Source: Drosophila pseudoobscura (taxonomy: Eukaryota > Arthropoda > Insecta > Diptera > Drosophilidae). From it: a stretch of 64,000 bases of DNA. The position numbers were made by a program, and so were the translations under genes. Location: assembly GCF_009870125.1 (NCBI RefSeq), contig NC_046683.1, positions 8,742,001 through 8,806,000 of the forward strand. Direction: 5' to 3'. Shown here piece after piece: positions 52,734-62,497 of the stretch; position 1 is the first letter of the stretch; each line of letters starts with the position of its first letter. The notes beneath the pieces were generated by a model. It did not search any database and was not told the DNA's origin. It saw only the letters and a program-made list of their open reading frames with translations.

Positions 52734-52949
52734 ATGATTCAGAACTATCGGATGCATGTGATCCATCAAAAGGAGAGCATTCCTTGGTGTAATATTATTG
52801 AAATTCCGGGGGAATATTATGATTGGAGTCGAGTCGACCTGCAGATCTCGGAGAAACCCACAGAGGTACTCCGCTTCCCACATTTCCAACTTGAAAATAA
52901 ATATAATATCTACGATAGACGAAGATATTACCCCAATCCATGGTCATAA
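52734..52949 (+). CDS. Possible small ORF, 71 aa (weak candidate)
   Basis: An ATG-started frame of 71 codons ending TAA encodes a product rich in Tyr, Arg and Trp (starts MIQNYRMHVIHQKESIPWCN, ends YYPNPWS) with no signal peptide and no known motif. It stands out only because the DNA here lacks simple repeats. The opposite strand is also open (52665-52889), and a stop codon (TAA) directly precedes the ATG in frame. No promoter, splice site or poly(A) signal supports it, so chance is the leading explanation. Confidence 0.15.
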   Translation: MIQNYRMHVIHQKESIPWCNIIEIPGEYYDWSRVDLQISEKPTEVLRFPHFQLENKYNIYDRRRYYPNPWS

Positions 52950-53089
52950 TTCTCTCGAAGATATAGCTATTTTCTGGGATTTTCTTCCTCTGTTGCGGAA
53001 GTGTTCGATGGGCCTTCGATAAATTAAAGGCGTCTCATATCATACTTACGCACAGATGCATGCACAATAAATGTGCCTCTCTGCCACAT

Positions 53090-53155
53090 GGGGCTGGGAC
53101 TGGGACTGGGGCTGGGACTGGGGCTGGGACTGTGGCTGGGACTGGGGCTGGGACT
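53090..53155. repeat. Tandem repeat of GGGGCTGGGACT (12 bp)
   Basis: Five to six imperfect units of a 12-bp G-rich repeat built from the hexamers GGGACT and GGGGCT. The same hexamers recur at 51406-51441 and 18070-18092. Confidence 0.95.
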
Positions 53156-54295
53156 CGGGGCTGGTGCAACCCCCTATGCTGACACCCTCTTCAGATTGCT
53201 GCTTGTTGCCCGAGTGGAAGGGTACTCGTGTCCTGCTTGCCTCGGGGGTGACAAGGGTCTCGCTTTCGACCTGTCTTCAGCATCCCGGGGACCCTTCTTC
53301 TTCTCCCGCCGCACCACATCCCCAAAGGCCAACGGCTGCTGCATTGCCCCCTTCTGTTGCGCTTTGTCAGCCATTCCAAACACAAACAAAAAGTCCTCCC
53401 CCCCCCCCATCGCTACATCTTTTTTGCTGCGCTTTTTTTATGCTTTATGGCGCAAAAATTTTGTTCGTTTCTTTGGTGCTTTTTGCGCTTCCTTGCAGCG
53501 GGGCTACTGTTTCTGCAACATGCTGCAATTGTGCCACGCCACCCACCCGCATTCCCCCCCACACTCGCTTCAGGGGTCCGGCCCGCTGGCCCTCCGCGCC
53601 TTTGTCCAGGGCTCTCTCTGGCTCTCTCTCTTTCTCTCTGCCAATCCATGCATTTTTTTGCGGGTATCCGATATAGTTGGGTCAGCGCTTGTGGCCAGAA
53701 CGGTTCTGGTTGCCAACTCCACCGAATGTGGCAGATAGCATGGGGGAGGGGACGGCCAGATTGGAGTAGGGGATGCTGTTGCTGTTGCTGCTGCTGCTGG
53801 GTGTTATTGAGTGCAAATAGCAATTTCGCAACAATTCTTCCGAATCTGCCACTCCCGCTCCCGCTCCCTCGCTCTGTGGCTGTTCTTTTTTGCTTTCAGC
53901 ACTTTAGGCCGAGATTCCCCCCAGTTCCCGCCGCTCTATCCCCCCTGCCCGAGCCCCATCTTTCGACCAAAGGCCTCATACCTCCATATGCAACATTCTT
54001 TGCATCTATTGACTTGACTCGTTGTGCTGCCCCTCACGCCCCCAAATCCCATTTTAGGAGATTGCTGTGTGGAGCGGCGGTGGGGGGGTGCAGGGCACGG
54101 CGCTTATCCAGAGCTTTCGCACAATGAACTGTCAAAAATGTTGGCATTTTTTTTGTTTTGTTTTGCTGTGGGGTCCGTCCGGGTGCAAAAAACATTCCTG
54201 CAGTCGATTTTATTGGATTACGGTTTAGATTGCATTGGCGAAAAAGTGCAGCAGCAGAGCAGAGCAGGGCAGAGCAGCGGCAGAGCAGGCAATCC

Positions 54296-54297
<2 letters not shown>

Positions 54298-54326
<29 letters not shown>
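54298..54326. repeat. (GT)n microsatellite
   Basis: A pure GT run of 29 bp. Confidence 0.95.
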
Positions 54327-55748
54327 GCTCTTGTTGTTTAGAAAACATGCAAAAAACTTAACGCCACTTGGCCAGGCCGCTTGTCCTTGTCGTCGTCGTC
54401 CTTTTTGCTTTTTCTTTTGCCTTCTTCTTGTTTTTTTTGGTGTCCTTTTTAGGTCGCTCACTCTGCCACAATTTGTTGCTGCCACTGCCACTGGTGGTGC
54501 TTCTGTTTGCTGCTGTTTTTTGGTGGCAACAACAGCAACAGCAACAATAGGCCTGGGCGTTAACGAATTGAAATTTGTTTGTTTGCTGTTTGCTGTTCGA
54601 TTCCGTGCGCTTCCGTTTTTAAAATGTACGTGCAACAGTGCAACATCTACATGTGTGTGCAGCAGGAGGCAGGTGCTTTGGGGAATACATGGCAAAAAGT
54701 CTGAGGGAGTGCCCAGAATGGAATAGTTCCCCAAGGAAAAGCAGCTCTGCAACATATGAAGAAATTGCCAGGGCAACTTTTAGCTATTTTATGGGTAATA
54801 ATCTGCTCAAGATCCGGGCTTAATTGGGTACTTTTTTGATAGTAAAATAAACTGAGAAAAGAGCGCCAGGAGAGCCAGGAGCCAGCTCAAAAACAGCCTC
54901 GTACCAAACAAATGTATGGCCGTTACACTTCGGATATAAATATTTGTCATATATTTATATTTTCTCGGTCTATGTGCTATTTCTATGGGAAAGGCCGACT
55001 CCCAAAAGGACACAGGAAAACCCATCAAATGATGGCCAGGAATGTCCCAAACATTAAGTTTATTTTCTAACTCAAAAGATCTCCACTAGAAGAGGCTTTT
55101 GCCGCAGTGTATGTACGAGCATTTGTCTTGCGTGGGGTTCTACAGACTCCTGCAGGATGTGTCCACAGGATCCGTTGTTGCCATTCCTCAACCATTCCCA
55201 ATGCATTCCGCATCGGGGGGGAGGGGGCCGGAAGTGACTTGGGATATATGCAGGCCCCGCACCGATGTTTCCCCTATTCGATTTGTTTGGTTTTTTGGCT
55301 TTTTTATTGGGTTTTTTTTGGTACAGCGGCCGACACCTCCCATTCCCTGTGTCGTCGGGGAAATTGTATGCCATACCAGAGGTTTCTTTTTGGCTTCTTG
55401 TCAAAGGATCTGCATTCTGGGACCAAAGACCGAGGCTAAGCTAATTAAATTTTGTGCCACGGGAATGGGGCCCCGTCCACCCCCATTGGCATTAGAGCAG
55501 AGCGGAGCGTAGAGTCAAAGGTCAAAGCCAAATGAGGAGGGAACAACATTTTAATTAAAAATTTCCACTAAGCAGCTGGGGATCAAAAGCTACTGCGGCG
55601 CTATCACTGATGCGGCGAGTGGCGACCACAAGCTGCAGGACACGTACATGGGCACGGGCACGGATACGGATACAGGGATACCACCCCACCCCACCCCACC
55701 CCCGTTCCGAACCATTCATTGGCCAGCATATGCGTCAGATTAGAGCCA

Positions 55749-55766
55749 TGTGTGTGTGTGTGTGTG
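55749..55766. repeat. (TG)n microsatellite
   Basis: A TG run followed after GAG by a second short TG run. Confidence 0.9.
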
Positions 55767-56716
55767 AGTGTGTGTCTGTGGCACAGTGTGGTACAGCGTG
55801 GCATGGGTTCGAAAGTGATGTGTGCACAGCGATAATCCTGAAATTTTCAACTAATTAAATTGTCAAATATTTTTGTTTTGCCAGGGGCGTGGCGCGTACA
55901 CCCACGCAAACACCGAGCAACACACATCTCGGACTAATTTGCAGCTAATCATGAAAGGCGAGAGGAGACACTTTGATCCGGTGTGCTGGATGAGGAATCC
56001 GGGGCAGGTACACCGCCGTACGACGCTCGTAGCTCTCTAAGGATCAATCCTTTCTCTCCTTTCTCTCGCTTTGTGCTGCGGTCAAGCCCAGTAGAAGAAG
56101 GATCACCGGGCCACGGCCGAAAAGGAGTAAGAGGGCAAAGGGAGTAAAGGGAGTAAAGGAGTGAGGCCATAAAACCCCTATGCTCGCACTCGTACTGTTC
56201 GAGGTCGCGGGGAAATTCTGGTTTATTTATGCACTTGCATTGTGTGGCCAGAGCAAACGGCAATTGGTCTGGTTCTGGTTCTGGTTTTGGCCGGGTCGGG
56301 TCGGGTCGGTCTCATTTTATGGCATGGTGGAAGCGCGGGCAACCCTTTCCATTTCCATTTCTTTTCTGGCTGCTTTCATTGGAATTGTTCAGTGCTTCTG
56401 TTACCCTTTCTCCCGTCTACCGTCCGCCGTCTCCTGGCCTGACTGCCTGTCCGGGGCCCTCGTCTCACGTCCTTTCGTCCTGGCGCGCCCTTTTTGCAGC
56501 TTGTCAGTCATTCGAACAAAACTAATTTGCATGTCATTTCTTTAGCACTCTTGAAATTCGCGCACGAAATGCACTCGACCGAGGGCCCATCGAACAGTTC
56601 CCGAAACAGTTTATGGTAGACAAATCTGTTCAGTAAAAACTGCTGTTTGTTTCACACACTCCTTGTGCACATCATGGACGGGGAAGTCCCATAGATCCCC
56701 TCTGTTCCGGGCAGCA

Positions 56717-56801
56717 GCGCTAACAGAGCCCCGGCGCTGTTAATATCGCACGCTGTTAACAGCCTGTTATCGCCCCAGCTGTTACAGCGCACTGTTAGCG
56801 C
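56717..56801. promoter_or_regulatory. Cluster of seven TAACAG/CTGTTA motifs with inverted repeats
   Basis: Within about 80 bp the hexamer TAACAG, or its complement CTGTTA, begins at 56721, 56737, 56753, 56757, 56764, 56779 and 56792. Two copies form the perfect 12-bp palindrome GCTGTTAACAGC (56752-56763), and the outermost copies form a 10-bp inverted repeat (GCGCTAACAG at 56717 and CTGTTAGCGC at 56792). TAACAG fits the Myb consensus YAACNG, so a Myb-type regulatory element is a reasonable inference; another factor is possible. It lies about 250 bp beyond the poly(A) signal of the minus-strand gene ending at 57055. Confidence 0.5.
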
Positions 56802-57054
56802 GCTCTTCCTCACGATCCACACGGCTCTTGAGCGGACTAGAGGATTTATCTTTTAGCAATCTTTTGGGGAACTGCTGGGGCGCACCTCGAAGGCTCGGCA
56901 GTCTGCTGTCGTCCGCTGAAATAAATACTATTTACAGAGCACTTTGCCACGCCTACTTACCTGAAAATTGGCTCAAGGAAGGGCCGTACCCTGAGCCCCT
57001 TCGGAGCAGAGGAGTGCTCGTCCCTCGTCCGCTCGTATGTTGGATCGCATTACA

Positions 57055-57060
57055 TTTATT
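57055..57060 (-). terminator. Poly(A) signal AATAAA (minus strand)
   Basis: TTTATT on the plus strand reads AATAAA on the minus strand. It lies about 256 nt past the stop of the 495-aa gene and is the first canonical signal after it. Confidence 0.6.
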
Positions 57061-57315
57061 CTTAAGGATCTGTGCGTTAAGGTACAACACGTGTAATTTT
57101 GACTGTTTGTGTCCAAATATAAATCGATGCAATCAAAGTATTCAACACGAGCGGGACAGTAACGCCACAAGCCAACAAATACGGAGGGGGAGAGATGATT
57201 GAAAGGTTTTTGGTGTCGCCAGAGAACAGTTTCTCCCCCTTTGACGCGGTGCGGCCTCTGTGTGCACCGCTGTCTGCCTCTGGCTGGGCCACTGTCGAGG
57301 ACTACCACCCCCTCG

Positions 57316-58803
57316 CTAGGCGGCATCGCCATCGCCGTCAGCATCGCCTTCCCCATCCTCGTCCTGGTGTTGGCCTTGATGCAGGATCTTCTCGTAGTTG
57401 TCTACCTGCAGCACAATGTTCGCCAGACGCTCCTGTATCTGAACCAATACGTCCCTGATGCGATCCAGGGGGAACTCTACATTCTGCTGTAGAGCCAAAA
57501 ATTGTCCTGCTACCGCCTGTATTGGCTGCTGTATGTCCATCATTTGTCCAATTTCGTTGTTGTCGCCGTTGCCCTGCTGCAAGTCCTGTGCGTTGTCGTC
57601 GTTGTCTTCGTGGTTTTCGCCGTTCATTTCCAAAGGCTCCCAGAGATCTTCGGCAGCCTGTCGGAAGCGCCGATCGAGGCCGTGTCCGTTTCCGGGGGCA
57701 TCTTCGTTGCCGTGGTCGTGCTGAGAGTCCTGCCCGCCACCGTGGTTAGCGATTAATCCTTCCTCGATATCGGCATCTGCAAAAGGCTGCCCGCCTTCGG
57801 GGACCTCGACAGGCTCCTGTTCGTGGCGTTGTCCGTCTTGGGCGTCCGCTTGGGCGACCTCTGCCTCGCCGCCATCATGAGCGTCGACGTTTACATGGTG
57901 TTGGGGTCTGAAGCCCACAGCCACTGGAATGATCTGTGCACGGACGTTTTCCAAGAAGAATCGACGGCGATGAATGTCCCGAAGGAATTGTCCGACGAAG
58001 TTGAAAATATGACGATGTCTGGGCCGACGCCTTACCTGGCCGCGGAACGGGCCTTCGCCATCGCCCGGAAAATCACCCAGATGAACAACCTGGACCTGCT
58101 GAATGTGGGGTCCATCCCCATCCCCGGCGTGGGCACGGAGCCGGAGCTGGGCCTGTTCGAAATTGGGAAACATGCCGCGAGGGCCATCGCCCGCTCCCAA
58201 GTGGATGACATTCGGGCCGACTCCAGGGCCATCGCCGGCCCCTGCAGCAGCAGCAGCAGCACCTCCTCCATTCGAGCCGTCTCCCGCCTGATAGCGTCTA
58301 ATCCCGCGAAGCTGTCCTCTGCCGGCCATGGCGCGGACCGCGCCACCCCTGATGCCGCGAAAAACAAAGTTCAGATTCATGGCAGCGCGATGGCGCAGAA
58401 TCAAGTCGCCAGCGACTTCATTGTTGCCACGAAAGTAATGGACGCCGCCCAGTGGTGGGAGCTCGGCATCGCCGCCCCCGATGCGTGCAATCAGCTGATG
58501 TTGCGGTACCTCTGGCACCAGGTTCTCCATATTAAACACGACCCGATCGCCGCCTCCCTGGTTCCGCTGGCCCGGGGCCATCAAGATCGGCGGAGCCTGC
58601 TGGCCGGCCGGGTTGTTTGTACGCTCTGTATCCCGAGTGCGGCGTGGCGGCAAGGTGAATCGATTCACATACCGGCGACGGCCCATCAGGACGTTCATAC
58701 AGGCTTCGAAATCCCGGGACGGCACGCGCCCCTCACTGTTCGGTTCCAGACTCGCGATGAATTCAGCGACGATGAAGTCCTTGAGCTGCTGGTTCGAAGC
58801 CAT
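57316..58803 (-). CDS. 495-aa Gly/Asp-rich protein of unknown function
   Basis: The ATG at 58803 opens a single coding exon ending in TAG (57316-57318). The N-terminus (residues 5-55, MASNQQLKDFIVAEFIASLE..RRRYVNRFTLPPRR) looks folded and ends basic. Residues 173-252 hold five GDG/GDGP motifs (174, 190, 205, 227, 247), two of them after V-[IV]-H-L-G, so this is an imperfect internal repeat. A basic patch (257-281, RRRPRHRH..RDIHRRR) follows, then a long Asp/Glu/Gln/His-rich and probably disordered region. A predicted amphipathic helix or coiled coil spans about 424-477 (DIQQPIQAVAGQF..QIQERLANIVLQVDNYEKI), and the tail is acidic (DEDGEGDADGDGDAA). The upstream in-frame hydrophobic stretch is a 5' UTR intron, not protein. 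I do not recognise the family. Confidence 0.87.
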   Translation of the reverse strand: MASNQQLKDFIVAEFIASLEPNSEGRVPSRDFEACMNVLMGRRRYVNRFTLPPRRTRDTERTNNPAGQQAPPILMAPGQRNQGGGDRVVFNMENLVPEVPQHQLIARIGGGDAELPPLGGVHYFRGNNEVAGDLILRHRAAMNLNFVFRGIRGGAVRAMAGRGQLRGIRRYQAGDGSNGGGAAAAAAGAGDGPGVGPNVIHLGAGDGPRGMFPNFEQAQLRLRAHAGDGDGPHIQQVQVVHLGDFPGDGEGPFRGQVRRRPRHRHIFNFVGQFLRDIHRRRFFLENVRAQIIPVAVGFRPQHHVNVDAHDGGEAEVAQADAQDGQRHEQEPVEVPEGGQPFADADIEEGLIANHGGGQDSQHDHGNEDAPGNGHGLDRRFRQAAEDLWEPLEMNGENHEDNDDNAQDLQQGNGDNNEIGQMMDIQQPIQAVAGQFLALQQNVEFPLDRIRDVLVQIQERLANIVLQVDNYEKILHQGQHQDEDGEGDADGDGDAA

Positions 58804-58817
58804 GCCCAAAACGAGAG

Positions 58818-58928
58818 CTGCCAACAAATTGTACAAAATATTAACAATAAAAAGAATAACTATTACGATTATTATATAGTACAATTATGTGTTTGGGACT
58901 GTGGCTGGCCACAGATGCTTGGCCTTAC
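58818..58928 (-). other. Intron in the 5' UTR of the 495-aa gene
   Basis: On the minus strand ACGG|GTAAGGCC gives a good donor (first intron base 58928), and TTTGTTGGCAG gives an acceptor (last base 58818), 14 nt before the ATG codon at 58803. The 111-bp segment is AT-rich, as expected for an intron. It accounts for the artificial hydrophobic reading upstream of the ATG. Confidence 0.6.
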
Positions 58929-61900
58929 CCGTGATATCTTCTGGGTAAAATCTAAATTCCTAAATAATATTGTTTGAAACACAATTGGTAGCGATTGGTA
59001 GCCGTTAGTACACGCTTTAAACTTGTTTTAGCTTCCGAACGTTTCAATTTAAAATATAAAAAAAACAACAAAAAAACAAAACTCGCCGGAAATTTATTTG
59101 TTTAGAAAGATGATTCGTTTGGCCGAATATCGAATTTTGTGAGCGATTCACGTTTCAGTCTCCAAGCTATTTATGACAATATTTGGACAGCCATCTTTGT
59201 GATATTTAATACGGAATATATCTGTGCGAGTATGTGTCTAGGAACACATTCTATTCCCTTCACTTCGAGTCGAGAAAGGGCCACAAAACTCAACTCTTAA
59301 TGCCCCTTCCCATACACATGTATGTATTATGTGTATGGATGTATCTATAAAGTGGCATATCACCTGCTGCTGGGCAGTGGTGTTGCCATGGCTAGGACAC
59401 GGATGGCAAAGGCATTAATGTGCACCGGCAGGACATGTTCATAAAAAGCAGCTGTCCAGCAGGACAGGCAGGACAGGCAGGACATTCGAGACAGCCGAGT
59501 GGCGAGTGGCCAACAAATCATATTACAAAACTTTACACGCTTAAAAGCGCATGTAATTGGCTTTTGAAATGGACGCGACCCCCGTTCCCCCCTATCCCCA
59601 TCCCACTCCCACCCACTCACGCCTTTCGCCCACAGCAAAAGGTTAACACGTTCTGGAGCCAGGTCTGGCCCACTGTCTCTTTTGTCGCCTTCACCCCATG
59701 GACAATGGCCAGAGCTCGAGCCCTCTCTCTCTGATCCTGGGATGCTAATAACAATAAGTGTCGATGTCCCTTGCCTCAGACCGCACCGTCCATACCCGCT
59801 TCCTGGACGTCTGTTCTTTGGTGTCTGTGAAATATGAGGAGCACCCGGACCCAGAAGCACAAGGACACAACGTTGGACAACCCTCAATTTTTCAACATTT
59901 TTTCAGTTCATTTTTTTTTCTTTCTGTTGTTTTTTTTGCACCTCACTTGGGGCTAATTTTTGTTAAAAAGCTATTCAGGGCCAAGAAAAACATTCAGAAA
60001 ATGTGTAAAGAAAGCCCAACAGAAGCGGAACAACGAAGAAGAAAAGTTTATGGGGTAAAGCCTATTGCAAAAGGGTACGACAACGATTTATATTGACTAT
60101 TTTGTGGATAGTACTATATTCCATATATGTATATATGGCCCATATATGTATATGGCAAAAATCTATCATAAAACAAGTTATCTAAACCAAATAGAAGTCG
60201 CTTAATTTGTAGAGACTTAAAGCCACTAAAAATATAACCCTGCCATACAAAAAACAACTTAAGCGAAATTGAGTGAGAAAAACGAAAGAAAACGTTAACT
60301 TTGGCTCGATATATCTTCAGTTCTAGCCACTTTATTCACACGAATAAAAAATCCTCCAAAAGTTCATTCGATTTACTTTTGAACTCCTTAATTTATTTGG
60401 ATATCGGTGCGGCAGACGCCGAGTGAAAATTATGAAAGCTGAAGCCTAAGAACACCGTGCATTTCCCTATGTACTGTAAAAACTCCGATGTGAATGCCAA
60501 ACGATTTTCCCAAAAATACCATTGATACTATTTAGCTTCTGCAATGCACTGACTATCCTCTGGCTTCCATTTTCCTTATCAAAGATTTTGAAATATGGTC
60601 GATATAGTCTCGAAGAGTTTCCATCACTTCCATCATTCAAATCAGGACTCAAATCAAAAGTCATTCAAAGTAGGTTTTTGGTTGAATTTTTGGTGCTTCC
60701 CTGCAACAACAATTTAACATTTCCTACCCCTATTATTATTACTGGTGTTGTTGTTGTTTTGTTGTTGTTGTTTTTATCGCTTGGTGTTGGCGTTGTTATA
60801 TCCTTGAAACTTTTTTTCGGTGCTAGGCATGTGCTCGTTGTAGCTAGTGACGTATATTTAACATGCCGCACCGCAACTCTGAACCACCGACACCCATCAT
60901 AACCCATACACAACACCCCCCAGCCCCCTCCAGCTCTATCCCCAATCCAAGCCCCCGCCCATCGCAGCTCCAGTTCCAGCTCCAGCTCTAGCGATGGCCA
61001 AAAAAGCATGCTACGATTTTTGAGTGTTGGCATGTTTGCTGTCAGAAAATTGTCAGAATTGTATGCAACATTGCCTGTGGAGGGAGAGGGGGGCTGGGTT
61101 GGGGTTGCTACTGCTGGGGTTGTTGTAGTTGTTGTTGTTGTTGTTGTGTATCGTGTGGTTGTTGCTATTGCTATCGCATGCCAGAGTGAGCTAGATTTTT
61201 CATTAGGCTTGATGATTGGAAAAATTGACAGCCGCTTTTCAAAAGCGATAACTTTATAGCGATGTATCCCTGTGTGTGTGTGCGTGTGTGCTCCACAAAT
61301 GCAACGCCAAATGTTTGGCCAGACAATTGACGAAAATCTATAACAGCAACAATGTATACACATGTATGGTTGTATGGTGTATCTGTGTGAGTGTATCTGC
61401 GGGGGTGTGAGTGCTAATGCACATGGCAATAAACTTTAACATGCCAATGCATTTCGAGAGGCGATTCCAAAATGGAAGTAAATCAAGATGATGATGACGA
61501 TGACGATGATGATGATGGTTCTGTTCTGGATGGCTGATGGCTCTCGGGGGGGCGGGGGTCGGTTCGGCAGGGTGCAGCAACAAAAGCGATAAACTTGAAT
61601 GGCCGACCAGCCAACGACGATAAAGTTGACTTAGATGTCTGGACTATCGATTGGCATAAGCTCTGTTGAAAATATCGATAAACGTACAAAGAAATCCTAA
61701 GACTTAAGCACAAGCCCATAAATATTTCCCCCTTATTTAGGAGGTTTCCATAGCACATTACACATATGTATGTATGTATGCCCCACGCACATTACGTATC
61801 CGCCTGGTGGTGTTGGGGTTGTCTCATTAAGAGCGCAGCACTTTTGCGGGTAATTAAAATACGAAAGAGCAAAAGCTTGAAGCTGGTTTTATGTTTATGT

Positions 61901-61996
61901 GTAATACGCGGGGATATGACACTTTGTGGTTACGAGACGGCAGTTCCTCTCATCATCATCGGATTGTCGAGTGCTCAGTAGGCCCTGAGCAGGTTT
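58929..61996. other. Non-coding region
   Basis: No supported gene. There are GTT repeats at 60743-60772 and 61112-61148, GATGAC repeats at 61487-61518, an AT-rich segment at 60100-60330, and GAGCTG/CTCCAG repeats at 60968-60992. The 254-codon minus-strand frame at 60665-61429 is a Thr string read through the GTT repeats. A 65-codon minus-strand frame (60467-60664) looks mildly protein-like but has nothing else in support. Confidence 0.5.
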
Positions 61997-62002
61997 TCAG
62001 TC
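61997..62002 (+). promoter_or_regulatory. Possible initiator (TCAGTC)
   Basis: TCAGTC matches the Drosophila initiator consensus TCAKTY. Transcription starting at its A would give an 82-nt leader before the ATG at 62081. Such hexamers occur often by chance, and no TATA box or firm DPE was seen, so this is a suggestion only. Confidence 0.25.
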
Positions 62003-62080
62003 ACTGAGGCAGGAGGGGGTTTCTCAAACAGCATCTTAAAATTCTTTGTAATTATTTAGGGCCTACAATTCGTACACAAA

Positions 62081-62497
62081 ATGTCACAGAATCAAGTGAC
62101 AGCAGGGGAGACACATACTAAGGCCACATTGGAGGTGGAGATGGAGGAAGAAGAGCAAAAAATTGTGGCAGATATACAGGGGAGTGATAGGGATAAAGAA
62201 ACCCCCAAGGGGCAGCAGTCAGACGAGGGAGAGACCAAAGAGAAGAGTTCAGAGTACGGTGGGTCTGGTGACCATTCCCTCCGCGCGGTGCCAGAGGCTC
62301 TGCCATCATTCACTCGCACGATCCGCAGCAGCTCACACTTGGCCCAAGTCATACGCAATGAGCGCAGCATCCGCATTTGCCAGGCTATTCAACATCGCCT
62401 GTGCAATATCTCTGAAGATTTGCACCGCAGAACCGAGGAATTGGGAGGAGTGAAGATCCCACAGAATAAGGACATGTCGCGCCCCACGGAGGAGTAG
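62081..62497 (+). CDS. Small charged protein, 138 aa, unknown function
   Basis: The frame starts at an ATG in excellent Drosophila context (CACAAAATG) and ends TAG. The first 65 residues are acidic, Glu/Asp/Lys/Ser-rich and probably disordered (EVEMEEEEQKIVADIQGSDR). The second half is basic and helical (SSHLAQVIRNERSIRICQAI, then QHRLCNISEDLHRRTEELGG), suggesting one or two amphipathic helices with two cysteines. There is no signal peptide or membrane segment. An AG preceded by a T-rich tract just upstream (TAATTATTTAG, ending 62059) could be a 3' splice site for a 5' UTR intron. No family is recognised. Simple repeats do not explain the frame, and the opposite-strand frames are shorter. Confidence 0.75.
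   Translation: MSQNQVTAGETHTKATLEVEMEEEEQKIVADIQGSDRDKETPKGQQSDEGETKEKSSEYGGSGDHSLRAVPEALPSFTRTIRSSSHLAQVIRNERSIRICQAIQHRLCNISEDLHRRTEELGGVKIPQNKDMSRPTEE

Larger units (their letters stand above)
42001..57054. other. Non-coding region with dense simple repeats
   Basis: Fifteen kilobases with no supported gene. Contents seen: (AGATC)n at 42081-42102, a CA-GA compound run at 45044-45077, a possible mobile-element remnant at 46852-46950, AT-rich DNA at 47990-48540, GT repeats near 49252-49275, a 20-bp tandem repeat at 50271-50370, CA at 51265-51289, a 12-bp tandem repeat at 53090-53155, GT at 54298-54326, (CCCCA)n at 55680-55703 and GT at 55749-55766. A 71-codon ATG frame at 52734-52949 is listed separately. 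The 256-, 221- and 201-codon frames at 53071-54127 read the same G+C-rich repeat DNA in three phases and are not credible genes. Confidence 0.55.

Noticed and set aside
53071..54127. Overlapping 201-, 221- and 256-codon plus-strand frames
   Set aside because: Three phases of the same 12-bp repeat and G+C-rich, CT-rich DNA are all open; none shows splice signals or a motif.
58804..58884. Hydrophobic N-terminal extension of the 495-aa protein, resembling a membrane anchor
   Set aside because: The extension starts at TTG, has no ATG and overlaps an AT-rich 5' UTR intron with good splice sites.
57823..58977. 384-codon plus-strand frame as a gene
   Set aside because: It begins at GTG, lies antisense to a well-supported gene with ATG, intron and poly(A) signal, and is explained by that gene's G+C-rich third positions.
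60665..61429. 254-codon minus-strand frame with poly-Thr
   Set aside because: The Thr string comes from GTT microsatellites, and the rest resembles random non-coding DNA.
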